A stretch of DNA of 64,000 bases, taken from assembly GCA_029891345.1 (NCBI GenBank), contig CM056993.1, positions 227,150,924 to 227,214,923 of the forward strand, read 5' to 3'. Origin of the DNA: Dryococelus australis. Lineage: Eukaryota; Arthropoda; Insecta; Phasmatodea; Phasmatidae. The translations under genes and the position numbers were made by a program. The notes under the pieces were generated by a model, which worked only from the letters and a program-made list of their open reading frames with translations, did not search any database and was not told the origin of the DNA. Below are positions 1 through 12,189 of the stretch, in pieces. Position 1 is the first letter of the stretch. The number at the start of each line of letters is the position of its first letter.

Positions 1-939
1 CCCCCCCCCCCCTCTTTGCAAACCCAATCAACACATCTCCGTCCCTTTTCTGTGCTACATTCCACGCTGCCCACATCACACAAGTCCGGGATTAAAGCAG
101 GCAGCTACACACACACCGCGGCGGCATAGTAATCGACTCACGTGCTTAAAATGTGAGATTCCAGCGACCGCGAATTGACATACACTAATGGGCGGAGCAA
201 CTGAGAGCTTAGAACTGGGATGGAGTAGAAAAGCTACTGTTTCATAGCCTTCTTGTCAGAAAGAATTAAGTTCGCTAAGGCTGGTGGTATGTAGGTGCTA
301 AGCGAGCAATATTTACAGACGGGATTTACTAGATTGAAGCAATAATCTTGAAACCAATTCGCATATCGTGAGAAGTCTCATATGTCCTTAGCGACGCTAG
401 ATGGCATTCAAATGTTTCTGTATTGATAACGATGTAAATGTACTATGTCGTACTAAAAGTTCATCTTTATTATGATGCTAATATAAATGACGCTTAGCCT
501 AGCAACACGAATAACATGTTTACCACAAATAATACCTGCGCCATGTTGTAAGTAGAAGATATTGTAAGGTACTGCTAAGGAGGAAATATATATTTCTCTG
601 TCTTTGTACCAAGAAGTCAAATATCTGAAATATTAAAAAGTTCAGATCCGCAATTATTACACAAACATGAACAGGATAAAAATCTGATAATATTAGCCAA
701 ACATGATGAATCTCAGACAAATGTGACTTTGCTTACGTAGTGGGATTTAAAAAATAACCTGTTATATAGTAGTATGGAAATCAACTTTAAACACGAAAAA
801 AATAATTCTTTATTGTTTGCAGATTGCCAGATACTCGTTAATCAAAGTCGCCATGATGCTGGAAACATTCGAGAAAGGTAGACCTAAACTAAACATGATC
901 TCATCTGTGAATCTGATTGCAGGAGTAGAGTGAGATAAA

Positions 940-1195
940 GGGGTCGCATTTGATTCAGCGATTAGATCGCTCGCCTCCCACCAAGGCTAATTGAGTTCGA
1001 TTCTCTATGGGGTAACTCCCGTATTTTTTGCACGTGAAAATCATGCTGGATGATGCTGCTGGCCAGCGGGTTTTCTCGGAGCTCTCCCATTTCTCCTGCT
1101 CTTACATTCCGATGCTACTCCATGTTCACCATGCTTCAACCTCGACGGCTCTCAAGACCAAGAGCCGCCCAGACCCCTTTATTACACTACACCCC
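940..1195 (+). repeat. tRNA-derived SINE, copy A
   Basis: A tRNA-like head with a box A-like stretch (gattagatcgctcgcc near 960) and a box B-like stretch (gagttcgattctc near 993) is followed by a body that recurs at 11.84 kb and, inverted, at 11.29 kb. Shared body words include ctggccagcgggttttctcgg, catgtgaaaatc-type and the ending cggctctcaagacc. Such elements are transcribed by Pol III and copied by LINE machinery in trans. This copy is diverged. The open frame at 1050-1403 is SINE body read by chance and is not a gene. Confidence 0.75.
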
Positions 1196-1973
1196 AAAAC
1201 TAGATAAAAGCTGTGCACAATCTATGAAGGTATTAGATACAGTCAATCATGAGTTTGGAATCTGTGAAGAGGAAATGGCTTGGTGGAAATTGCGAGGAAG
1301 AGGGGCTATCAAGATGTTAAATATGGTCCTGCTGTGCAGGGGTACAGTGCAAGCAGGTGGAGAGAATCAGCATCCATCAAGTGGTAAAATGTATCCTGAC
1401 TGACGTTTAGTGCGGCAGAATGGACATACGACGAAAGAAAAGGCAGAAGCAGAGTGAAATTGGATGGGATAAGGAAAGAAGCTATGATATCCAGACTAGA
1501 AAAGAATAGAAATAAATATATTATGAAAACACTGTAATTGAAGAAACCAGCCATAAAAAGAACTCTGAAAAAACTTTCAATTGTTAGAATAATGGAGGAA
1601 GGGTGAGTGATCACCAAGAGGAAGAAGGAAGCAACGACGACCAAGTGTAACACAGAATAGTTTAAACATGTTTAATGAAGGATGAAATTGGCAAGATCGA
1701 GAACGATGGCAACTGGTAAAGAGTGTAAAAGTAAACGTTATTGAAAGTAAACGTGAATAAAATAAAATGAAACAAATTTTCAGAACTGTGGTTTGTTGTA
1801 TGATGACAGACAAAAAAAACATGGAGCATGCAGATGGAACAATCTAACGTGAATAATTTGGAAAAAAGTGCAAAATATCATTGGGAATGCAAGTAAATAG
1901 ATTTCAATTATCTGCAACATTTAGAATCGCCATCTCAGATCATTAGTTTTTCCACAGTGTTTATAGCGACAGT

Positions 1974-2640
1974 GTGATAGAGTGTGTGCGGAGCGCCAGA
2001 GAGTTACTCAATACAATGAGGGAAGATCACCGAACACAGAGCATGCATTTAAAACACATTAGACATTTTAACCCGCACTTAACGGATTTTGATAAGGCCC
2101 ACACTGTGGGCATGCACGAGGCCAGGCGGACGTACGATGCAGTTACCAGACATATGGGGTAATCCATTGTCTCACTGTCCCGAAATTGGAATCACTGGGC
2201 GCATAAGGTCACCAAGTCATGTGATGGTTCAGAACAGAACACTCCAAGGAAGGATCACTGTATAGTGCGCCGAGCATTGTGAGACCTCGTGACATTGGCG
2301 CCGGCCATCCTAACATAGTTACTGGATGTTCCACAAGTGACTGGCATCAGGTTCACAATTTCTTGATCAGATTGCTGTATGCATGGTGGCGTGTGGAGAG
2401 GTGTTGTAGCTGGGAGGCATGGAATGTTGACGAATGGCGTCACATCATGTTCAGCGATGGATCCCTGTCCTGCATCACTAAGGATGGCTGTCGTGTTCAA
2501 GAATGTTGACACCGAGTTGTGCCAATGTTTTGGTGAAACACACCAGCAATACACCTAGAATTACAGTGCCGAATCATGAAGCACGGCTTCATGCTACCTT
2601 TGGTATGTGATTCAGGAGACATTTCTGTCGCAGTTATATG
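1974..2640 (+). pseudogene. Tc1-like transposase, 5' and central remnant
   Basis: Two open blocks (1974-2162 and 2279-2509) separated by stops and frame changes read like an insect Tc1-like DDE transposase. The first has the N-terminal helix-turn-helix opening HLTDFDKAHTVGMHEA. The second, together with a neighbouring frame, has WRHIMFSDGSLSC, matching the family block W-R-x-V-M-F-S-D-E-S-R-F around the second catalytic Asp. Here the residue after Asp is Gly instead of Glu, and the following DGRxRV-type block is visible as KDGCRV. The C-terminal part and terminal repeats are not seen. This is a dead copy; the intact transposase would cut and paste its element at TA sites. Confidence 0.7.
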
Positions 2641-2945
2641 TCAAACGACGTTCTTCATCCTCACAAGATAAAACTAAAGATGCACTATACTTGCACAACA
2701 TTTCAAGAAGACGATGCTCGTCCATACATGAAGAATGTTTCTGTGAAATTCCTGTATCATTCGTAGGTACTCTCGTTGTAAACAAGTTCCCCCAATTTAT
2801 TCCAGATAGAATGTATATAGAATTATCTGGTATGTCAACTCGTGCCCTATGCCGCTTTGCATGACATCGAGGGATAATTAAACAGATATGGGCTGACTTT
2901 CACCAGGATGTTCTAATCTTATTGCTTCTTAAAACAAGGGCGTTG

Positions 2946-3046
2946 ATGGCTTCTGCCATCATTAGTGTGCTGATTGGTTTTGCTCGGTCTTATACATAAT
3001 AAGAACTAGCAAAACCAAGCAGAACACTAATGATGGCAGAAGCCAT
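2946..3046. repeat. Imperfect hairpin, about 45-bp arms
   Basis: The left arm begins atggcttctgccatcattag and the right arm ends ctaatgatggcagaagccat, its exact reverse complement. Inner parts (ggttttgctcggtcttat against aataagaactagcaaaacc) match less well, and about 10 bases separate the arms. This is consistent with a small foldback or MITE, or with a transcribed hairpin. No target-site duplication was identified. Confidence 0.8.
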
Positions 3047-6000
3047 GCAAAAAACCATTTTTTCTGTACAGTGTAGGGGTAAGTTGAATGTTTGAAACGA
3101 TTTGTAATAGAAACAAAGAAGTGTCGTAATTTTATTTATTCTAAGCATGTTCTTTCAATTTGTCTTTCACATTTCACAAGCATTGCAAATGGAAAACTTT
3201 CTTTGATTATCATTCTCACGTATCATATTGGAGGTTAACATTATTACTTTTTCCTTTCCCATATATATATAAACAACTTTATATTTAAAAACATTTACAT
3301 AAAACCCAGGTTGCCAAAATTTATAAAATAAAATGCAACCAGATTCAGGTACCAATACTTTTGCTGGTATTCAGCTAACACTTATACATTTTCCATGAAG
3401 GTTATATTCATGCTCCTTGTTGGCCATGTTGATAAGTAAATACAAACTGCAAACGGCCATCACAAAATATATTGAGCAGTTGACTCCAAATTACCATGAT
3501 TACAAAATGGCTGCTATTTTCCTGTTGCACCTACATTTACTATTGACATTATTACATAATTTTTAGTTCCTACACCAGGAATTACCCCTTTTCGTAACAC
3601 ATTATTGGTAATGAAACAAAAGTTATGTTCTAATTTGCTCGCAATCCCAAGTGGATGAGAGCAACTGCTACGCAATGCCAGCCTTAACTCCGGCGAGTAA
3701 ATATGATTTTTGCACAAGCCCTAAACTTCGTAAATTTTCTCTTTAAAATGCCATAAAAACAAGGAGTTTCTCACAGCTCCTGCTTGATACCAAAGGCCAA
3801 GATCATAGTCAACGATTATTGGAAAATGTTTACAAATGTTTACTAAGGCTTGCGATAGTTTACAAGTGTTTGAAAATGTTTGCAAGTGGTTACATATGTT
3901 TACCAATGATTTCTAGTTGTTATCACCACTTTACATCTTGGTGACGACATGGCCACTAAAACCTGGTTACAAAAGGTAACAGTATTGGATTTTTGGCTAA
4001 AAGACCAACATTTCGCAAAATTTAAAAACTTTTAAATTATTTTCCGGCCATCATGGCCCCTGCCTAACATCAATGTGACGTAAATGACCTAGTTACTTTA
4101 TAAGACTACATTGGTGATTCAATTAGAGTGCTACTTATCTCATGGTAGAAGCTTGCCCCTCGAGATCACTGAATTTACCCTAAGAGCAGCGCGTACTGGT
4201 ATTAAATACACCGCTCCGCCTCTTGCGCTACCAAACAAATTAATTTTCCCCTCAAAAGGCTGTTTTTTGTAAGAAATCGTGGGAAGGTTCAGGCAATTCA
4301 CAGCCAATGGCAAAAACATTACCACTTATGGTGACCGATGCAACGAACACCAATTTACTTTAAGGGGTATAACACAATGAAATTTGAAACACCCAATCAG
4401 ATTACAATATGCCCTCAACTTCCGTCCTCTTGACCAATCTGCCAGAAATAATGTAACGAAACGTCACGTTTTCGGCAGCGCACGCACCATTCCAAGCTGG
4501 TCACCAAAATTGCAGTCGACTCCGCTGCGCTCTCACAACGAATCACCGAAACATCAATCCGCTGCACACTTCTTTGCCAGGCCTTGTTGTTGCTACACGT
4601 GAAAAACTGCCACGGACACTAACATTTATTTTCCCGGTACTGCAGATATTTTAAAGTATTTTGTAGTGACGTGAAGCTGCAAGAACATAACAGTTTTATC
4701 TTATTAGTGTTTCATGCCACATCGGAGAGTTTTAAACCTCGAAACAACGTGTGAGAAAAGTTCGTGTGTAACGGGTCGTACGCTATACAATTCAACAGGT
4801 TACGAGGCAGACACAGTAAGTACATTTCGAGGGCATGTGCTACGTGGTCACAACCCACTAGTTTAAGAATGTTTTTACTTTGTTTTGCAAGATGAAAATT
4901 ATTCACCAACGTGCGGTGACGGGTCGCCCATTACAAGATGATACAAAGCTGTATGACTTCCTTCCAAACCAGATTGGTTCACATAGCGAAGCTCGAAATG
5001 ATTATGTTTGATTGGCGATATATCCATATAACTAATTATGTTGAGAGTATCATCTGGTTTTGTAATTATTGCAATAAAGTCGCATTGCCATTCATAATAC
5101 ACAGTTTCACTTCATTTTCACGACTGTTTATAAATGTTGAACACTTTATTTGCCAGGGAACGCATTTGTTAAAATAACTCGAAATCAGCACAGCTGTAAA
5201 ATAGGCACTTAGTACTTATACAGGTATCACTTAGTAAGAGGCAACTGTGCAGGGCGTTTTTTGGGTACTCATGGAAATTTCTGTAGTGTTTAGACTTTAT
5301 AGTTTAAATTCTTTGTTTTCCAAGTTAGTTTGGAAAATAATTTCTGATTAAAAATGCTTTATATAATTTAATCGTGTAATCGGTGGTGAGCTGAGGTTCA
5401 ATCATCCTGAAATACACGATCATCGACTACACAAATATACCAGCAAACCTTATTGCTTGTGTCCTACCATTAAATACAAAGCATACTCTTTTAGGAGCAT
5501 AGCTATAAGATAACTTATCTAAGTGTTTTTTTTTTTGTTGATCTGTGGATCGTACTCTGTGTAGTTATGTGTACCTGCGCCTGACTATGACGCCAGGTTG
5601 CCATGAACCAAGTAACAACTTAGCACTCGTTCTTCCTGTTTCTCTGAAAGCCAGACATGCGCGCTGCTCAGGTCTGCCAGGTAAGATGGAGCGATGGCTA
5701 TCATCAGTCACTTCGTTTGCAACACTAAGGCATCACTGGCAGAGCCATATATTACAGAGCCATCTTGCGTCTGGCCAAGAAATTACTCACAACAACGTGT
5801 AGAAATTATTTCATGGCTTTTCCCTCTTGTAGTACTGTTTACAGTAGTGTTACTGCATGGCAGGTGATCTGGTTGAAGGACACGATGCAGAGGAATCGCT
5901 ACAGGCGTTACGAAGCTGGCACATCCTGCCTGCAGGACAGAGGTGTCACGAACGACTACTGCAGTTATCTTCAACTATGCTGGCACGGAAACCCCACTGA

Positions 6001-6190
6001 GTTATGTGATTATCCACACTGTAGCTTTTTAGACTTGCAGTTCTTCAATAAGGTTGCGCATCATCATGGTGATTACTGAGATCGTTCGTACTTGTTGAAT
6101 GCCATAATTTTCCTTACTTATATATTTAACTTAATATGTTCACTAACTGAAGAAAAACGCGTAAGAGTGAACTGTGAGTAGTTTCCTCGG
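3047..6190. other. No recognisable gene
   Basis: Apart from the short tandem repeat near 3.83-3.91 kb this stretch is AT-rich with only short open frames. The overlapping frames at 5545-5802 and 5765-6079 lie in a moderately GC-richer patch (5.57-6.08 kb), but their translations match no family I know and they start without a clear context. They may be a decayed repeat. Confidence 0.5.
3826..3912. repeat. Degenerate short tandem repeat
   Basis: About eight irregular copies of a word like tgtttacaa(gt), spaced 10-12 bp apart, for example aaatgtttacaaatgtttac and caagtgtttgaaaatgtttg. No coding or regulatory role is evident. Confidence 0.6.
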
Positions 6191-6196
6191 TGTATT

Positions 6197-6215
6197 TAAA
6201 TAAATAAATAAATAA

Positions 6216-6251
<36 letters not shown>

Positions 6252-6272
6252 TTAAATATGTATGTGTGTGTG
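6197..6272. repeat. Compound microsatellite (TAAA)n(TA)n...(TG)n
   Basis: Five or six taaa/aaat units run into about 14 TA units and, after aatttaaa, a short tatgtatgtgtgtgtg tract. Visible directly. Confidence 0.9.
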
Positions 6273-6279
6273 TAAAGCA

Positions 6280-7750
6280 GTATCGCTTCTTATCGCTCAT
6301 TTACATATAAACATAAACTGCGGTGAGAATATATTGTTACGGGTTCTGTAGATGTGTTTATTTAAAAAAAAAAAAAAACCTTTTTAAATCTGCCGCATAT
6401 GATAACACTTATAAGGCACCATTACGAGTCAGTCAGTATATTATTTTAAGGAGAGCAAAAACAAATATTTAAGTTACATTTCTTTATATTGTGCTTAATT
6501 AAGTTTATAACTTGTGTACATCTGCGTGTGTCAGGTTAGACCATTTAAACTTTATTTATCTTATTTTACTATGTAGCCATACCTCGTCTGTTTCTCGTCG
6601 ACATCGACGTAGACCTTCTTTTGAAATAAAATTAATAACCTTTATGTTCCAAAATTGCTTATCATTGACAAGTGTCTCCATAAAATCACTATCTTTATCT
6701 TCCCCATTTTAAAAAATTTCTTTAATAAAATCCTCGTATCTGGACTTCGGCATCTACAGTCATCTTGAAATTACAGTTCTCACACTCAGCTCGCAATAAA
6801 AACAAATAAGTAGACTCCACAACGAAGAAAATGCTTAAATTTTGTTAGGTACAAAATGATGTAGATTTGCAGTCTTGAAGGGTAGCCTACCATTCGTAAA
6901 TAATTTGGCATAGATATTACAAGCTAGGAATGCATTGCATGACGTCACTATAGTTGAGTGACAGATAAATGAGTAGGCTTGGAAACCCGGTTTGATTCTC
7001 CTTCTTGCCTAATGCGTGCACTTGCGTGGAATGTAAAGATGCACATAGTAAGAAAGTTACCGTATCGATCAGGCTACACGCCAGTCGATATCAGCCGTGG
7101 CGGGTAGGGGAAGAAAAGGGGTGGGGGCAAGGCCGTGTAGAGAATCTGGCATCCCTGGTGCTGGATAACATATGCCTTCGAGAAATTTATTTCTGAAGTA
7201 TTTGTGCCAGCATTTTCACCCACATGTTCCTTCCTTCCTATCAACATAATTTACAGAAGAAAAAAAACGTGTGCCAGTAAAAATACCGATTAACATTATT
7301 TAGTGACTTCCAATTTTATTAAATAAACATAAACAATGAAAATCTACAGCTACACCAAACAAACTTATTAAAGCTCATTGTGTGAAAATGGATGAAGGAT
7401 ACGTGCCTCCACTTTTCCGACGTCCCTGATCGATATGATCTGGTGCACCTAGCAGTTCTAATCATGTGAATAAAACAATAAACAACCTTCTTCAGATGTC
7501 AAATTCATTTGAGAAAGTACGACGAAGAAAAGCTTTTCATTATTTAAGTGAGCGTTTTTTAATTTTTTTTTTTTTTCAGTATTCTCCCTATGATATATGC
7601 AATCAGAAACTCGTAGTTTTTCAGTGGTAGATTAAAAAATTAACCATATTCGAGTTACACATCCTGCATGTTAAAAAAGCTTGCTCTGAGATAAAATAAG
7701 TAAGAAATAATTTTTCCTTCTAAGGAAAATAACGAAATTGTTCTTCATGA
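6280..7750. other. No recognisable gene
   Basis: AT-rich DNA with short spurious frames. A stretch near 6985-7000 (acccggtttgattctcc) resembles a tRNA box B, but no box A is convincing upstream, so it is not called as a SINE. Confidence 0.5.
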
Positions 7751-7757
7751 AGCAAAA

Positions 7758-8711
7758 CACAAATGGCCCATTTATGGTTTACAGTCGGATGCCAAGCTGG
7801 CAAAAAGTTGGTCAACAACTGGCATGCACCTGGCACCATTGCTGGTTCAGAAGTGGCACCACTTACAAGTCATACTCAGCCAATAACTGGCCCACGTGTG
7901 GTGAACTCAAACGGTCCAAGCATAGCCCATCGATGTACCACTTCACAGCGATCAGATTGCCTACTGGTGGCTAGCCATGCTTCTACCGTATGTCAAACAC
8001 TACCTATTAAAAATAATTATTTTTCAGCATTATTCTCATTTCTTTGTTTTTAAATTTCGTTTACTTTATTATTAAACAAATTATATACGACATGAAAATA
8101 TTACACTTACCGGAGGAGGGGAGAACGCGAACTTTCGCCCCTTGCAGTGACAGACCAGCATGCTGACAATTACTCAACTGTTAATTATTATGTTTAGATG
8201 AACAAATTTAGAGTACATTGGTCTTGAATTATTAACAAATACTAATATAATACAAATTACACCAGTTATTCCATAGTTATAAAATTTACCGTGCAAACAA
8301 ATCTCTTTTTAAAAATATGAAGAGAAAAACTAAATTATACTGTCGTTGAGAGAAACTTCCTATCTGAATTGCGATATTAACCCAAAAACTTGCCTTGAAT
8401 GTAATTTTTCGCTGTATGTATGACACTTGGATGCTACTTATATAGGTGATGTGATACAACAAACGCCCTTGAATGTTAATTTTATATATGTCGTTATATA
8501 TTGTTTTTTTAGCTCCGTGTTTTAATTATATGCAGTCGTACATGTAAAACATTACACATGTCAAATTATTCAATACCAGTCACGAAGTCACAACTAACAC
8601 TATATTTACAGCATTTTGCCATAGATATTTGAATCATTATTTATTTAAAAATAATCTACAATATTCCATCATGCGATCTGTAATTATATTACACTCACAC
8701 ACGTGTGTGTG

Positions 8712-8785
<74 letters not shown>

Positions 8786-9180
8786 GTTTAAAGAAGCTAT
8801 CTGCGAAGAGTGGGAACCATAAATATTCCCATAAGCCAAATTGCACCAGCAATGGCCCATTCATATACCACTCCACAGCCATCAAATGGCCTACAGATGG
8901 CTATACTACCCATACTTTCACCAGCAATAAGTATAGGTTACGTGCGACCACTGCTGGAATAAAGTTGGTAAGCCATTTATGGGCCATTAGTAGATCTCTT
9001 ACTCTCAACCATCAGTTTCATTATCATCAACATTCCATCAGTGGGCCATAAATGGCATGCCAAATGTTCTGGTGCCAGCAGTTGACCATAGTAGGACCAG
9101 TTGTGTAGACCAATAAGTTTTCTGTGCCAGGAGTAATCCAGCAATGCCATCAGCAAACCACAGTCGGCTGACTGTTTATT
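7758..9180. repeat. Two related blocks rich in tggcccat/tgctggcacc words
   Basis: Blocks at 7758-7980 and 8832-9175 share words in both orientations: aatggcccatttatgg, gggccataaatgg, tgctggcacca and its complement, ggcatgcc. Both contain a stretch like ccacttcacagc(g/c)atcaaatggcctac. The blocks are separated by AT-rich DNA and the microsatellite at 8703-8778. They look like two diverged copies of one internally repetitive element. The 140-codon frame spanning 8629-9051 reads through the AT microsatellite and is not a gene. Confidence 0.6.
8703..8778. repeat. Compound microsatellite (GT)n(AT)n
   Basis: About 9 GT units are followed by about 27 AT units, giving a spurious YIYIYI translation. 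Confidence 0.95.
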
Positions 9181-9551
9181 GTTAGGTAGGTCAGTTACAT
9201 CAACGAAGCTGCTAAATACATTTATATTTAAGATAAGTTTTACAATATTTAGTTCAATCTTCGAGACTTTTGAACGTCTAAAAGACTACATTGCAAATTA
9301 GACACGCTTAATGTACAAGTAGACAAACAGTACACATAACCCAACTCCCTTGAAAAGAGCGTGCAGTGAATCTGCATTAAACTGGAAATCTTTTACAATA
9401 TTTTAATAATCTTTGTTATCTACACGCTACATTGCGTTAGATAGAAGCCATTTGTATAAAAAGTCACTATTTGGACGTCATATATTGTTCTTGCAAACAA
9501 AAAAATTCTAGATAATAAATTTTTCCAATTCTCCCGGGTCGCTCTCCACCC

Positions 9552-9564
9552 CATCTCTCTCTCT

Positions 9565-9602
<38 letters not shown>

Positions 9603-9630
9603 ACTATCCCTGTCTTTCTCTCTCATTTTC
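9552..9630. repeat. (CT)n microsatellite
   Basis: An interrupted CT tract in a pyrimidine-rich stretch, with two long uninterrupted runs. Confidence 0.95.
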
Positions 9631-10962
9631 TCCCTCTGTGATAGGGTTTAATCTATGTGTGTCAATTGCACAATGATAATTTTTGAACGGACACATCTAT
9701 TCCAACCAGTACTTTTTTTTTTTACCAAAATATCTACGATACCATGTGGTAAATTAGTAAATTTGAGAAGTTTCAAAAATATTTTGTTGCAATGGTTTTA
9801 ATGGACATATTTTATTATAAATTTTCAAATTCGTGCTGTAATGCCATTTTTTACTGTCCATTATTTTGCATAGGGAATACATCTGCAACGAATACTTGGG
9901 TCATTACCAATACCAGCACAATATTTACACTGTGTGTACAAACGTTGCTTACTCCTCTGTATGTTTTTTTCTAAAAGTTCGGAAATTTAGCAGAGAAACT
10001 ATTATTTACGATCCAACAACTTGTATGAAAATGTATAGTTTTGCAAATTTGCCACGAAAAAAATCACACTAGAACAGTCAGGGATTCAGGTAGGTACATA
10101 GTATGTGTATGCTTGTTGTCGAGGCACAATCAAGAATGTAGCAGTTCTTTAAAACCCAACTATTCTTTCGACTTATTCTGAAATCTTTGGCCGTAGCTTT
10201 CCAAGAAGTATACATATGAGTAACAATTTTGGCATTTCAGAAATTGAGAAGTAACGAATATCCGGTGATCAGACGGATTGTTTGCCCTCGCAAACTCAGC
10301 TAGTTCATCAGTGAATGACCGTGATTATGAAAGCCATGCCGTCATCATCGGTCGACATTTCAACTTTAGAAGAAAAGAAACTTTGAACACAAGCCCTGAA
10401 CACCAGGTCGTTCTCGCATGCTAAGTTGTGTGAATAGGAGGAATAACTAGCGTGGTCCGAAGCCAACCTCTTAGAGAGAGATTTCTACCAGCAACCTTGA
10501 AATTGCCACCATAACCTGGCAGTGCAGATGTTTCATATGGGGTGTATAACTCTTCAGGGCTCAGTACTTTGAGTACTAAATAATCTACATCATTGATATT
10601 ATATGATTGCTGTTGCTTTCACAATCGGCATTTACCTGTTAGAAAAAAAACAGAGGCAGCAGACCTCTAACAATTTACAGGCGTTTGACTTCAATGAAAA
10701 ACAGTTCGAAACCGAAAGGGCACGTGCTCAGGGCTGCGAGAGGTTTGGGGCGTGATGTCTGAGCAAAGAAAAATGACAAAAAAAATAGAGAAGTTTAATA
10801 TAGGATCCTGAATAAATATTATAATAATGTAAAGCTGCGAGGTACGCACCTGACTTGTATCTGCACGCAATATTCGTGATATAGTCTATTCGCGGTTTCT
10901 TTACACTTTTTGAATGATACCTCTGAAAAAAACCTCATGTATGAAGTGTTTGGTTGTTTACG

Positions 10963-11054
10963 AAATACCTCATGAAGCACAAGAGTTTTATACCTGTGTT
11001 TACATAAAATACGTCATGTAGCACAAGAGTTTTATACCTGTGTTTACATAAAAT
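10963..11054. repeat. 44-bp tandem duplication
   Basis: The unit aaatac(c/g)tcatg(a/t)agcac, continuing to cctgtgtttacataa, occurs twice in a row (first base at 10963 and 11007) with two visible substitutions. A recent local duplication in otherwise featureless AT-rich DNA (9.2-11.28 kb holds no recognisable gene). Confidence 0.85.
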
Positions 11055-11284
11055 CACCATATTTTTTGTTAAATTAAACTTTTACTTACATTGTGCCTAT
11101 CAATATCACATTTTTAACTAATACCAATAAAGAAAGAGAGGAAATAAGTGTGTTGGAAATGCTTATTAAGAAAAAGTTCTTATGAAAAATTTTATTACAC
11201 TGAGTGCGCACGAATACGGCTAACGCCTGAAGTAATTTTCTCAGTTTTGTTTCTATAAGTCAATGAGTTGGTGAAGAGATTTGA

Positions 11285-11462
11285 GGAGCTGTTAACAGCA
11301 GGGTCTTGAGAGCGGATGAGACTGATTAAGAGTGAGTATGGAGCAGCGCCGTAATGAAAGGGTAGGGGGAACGGGAGATCCCCGAGAAAACCCTCCGACT
11401 AACGGTACTACCGGCACGATTCCCACATGTGAAAATCCGCAAGTAATCTGGCGGGGGATATT
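11285..11462 (-). repeat. tRNA-derived SINE, copy C (inverted, headless)
   Basis: On the minus strand this reads the same SINE body as copy B at 11.84 kb: ggattttcacatgtgggaat, then a stretch ending in gggttttctcgggg and ctctcaagaccctgctgtta. The tRNA-like head is missing, as in 5'-truncated insertions. It lies about 375 bp from copy B in opposite orientation, so the pair forms a long inverted repeat. Confidence 0.75.
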
Positions 11463-11835
11463 AAACAATGAGGTGGAGTAATACCCTGGAAGTAGAACTT
11501 TAGCAGGACTTCAAAAAGCTGTAACTAACTGTGAAAGAAGTATAACAGTGAGAGCGAGGCTGGTAGATGCTAACTCTGCACGTACTGGTTTTGGGGGGGG
11601 GGGGGGGGGGAGGTACTTGCTCAGGGCTTCCCCAGGCAACTGGTGACGTCAGAATCTGGCCTGGGCATTAACTCTTCGCCACAGCTGTTCAGCAGAAAAG
11701 CGGCACGTGTCAAAACTGTAATATATGGAAGCCTGTACAGTCATGTGAGAGGTGTATGTGTGTGCGTGTGTGTGCGCGCGGGCACGCGTGCGCGAGTGCC
11801 AGACGTTATGGACGACATCCCGTACAGTTTAGGAA

Positions 11836-12075
11836 TCCGCGGTGGTGAAGTGGTTAGACTACTCGCCTCCCACCAAGACGAACCACGCTCAATTCCCGGT
11901 GGAATCTTCGCCGGATTTTCGCATGTGGGAATCGTGCCAGATTATGCCGCTGGCCGGCGGGTTTTGTCGGGGATATCCCGTTTCCCCAGCTCTTGCATTC
12001 CGGCGCTGCTCCGTACTCACCTCGCTTCACCCTCATCGACTCTCAAGACCTCGCTGTTAAGAGACGTCCAAATAT
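11836..12075 (+). repeat. tRNA-derived SINE, copy B (best preserved)
   Basis: The tRNA-like head is clear: box A region ggtggtgaagtggttagact at 11841 and box B-like cgctcaattcccgg at 11887. The tRNA-unrelated body follows: gattttcgcatgtgggaatc, ctggccggcgggttttgtcg, ttgcattccggcgctgctcc and a tail near ctctcaagacctcgctgtta. The open frames overlapping it on both strands (11643-12143, 11842-12060, 11854-12036) are SINE sequence. A poly-G tract and a GT/GC-rich tract lie just upstream (11591-11610, 11757-11800). Confidence 0.85.
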
Positions 12076-12189
12076 CTCCACTCACCCAGCACAGGTTATT
12101 TACTACACTCGCTCAGAACTTACGTTATTCTTTTCTGTACTAATTGCAGCTCAACAAGGCAGATGTATTCACGTGCCGCTTTTGTTAAG

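Noticed and set aside
1..12. Poly-C at the window start
   Set aside because: A homopolymer tract truncated by the window edge; like the poly-G tracts at 11.6, 17.05, 33.6 and 43.13 kb it is a simple repeat.
1050..1403. 117-codon plus-strand ORF
   Set aside because: Its first half is SINE copy A body sequence.
6960..7190. Another SINE copy with box B near 6990
   Set aside because: Only a 12-base match; body does not resemble the other SINE copies.
8629..9051. 140-codon plus-strand ORF
   Set aside because: It reads through the (GT)n(AT)n microsatellite, giving a VCVCV/IYIYI run; the rest is repetitive DNA.
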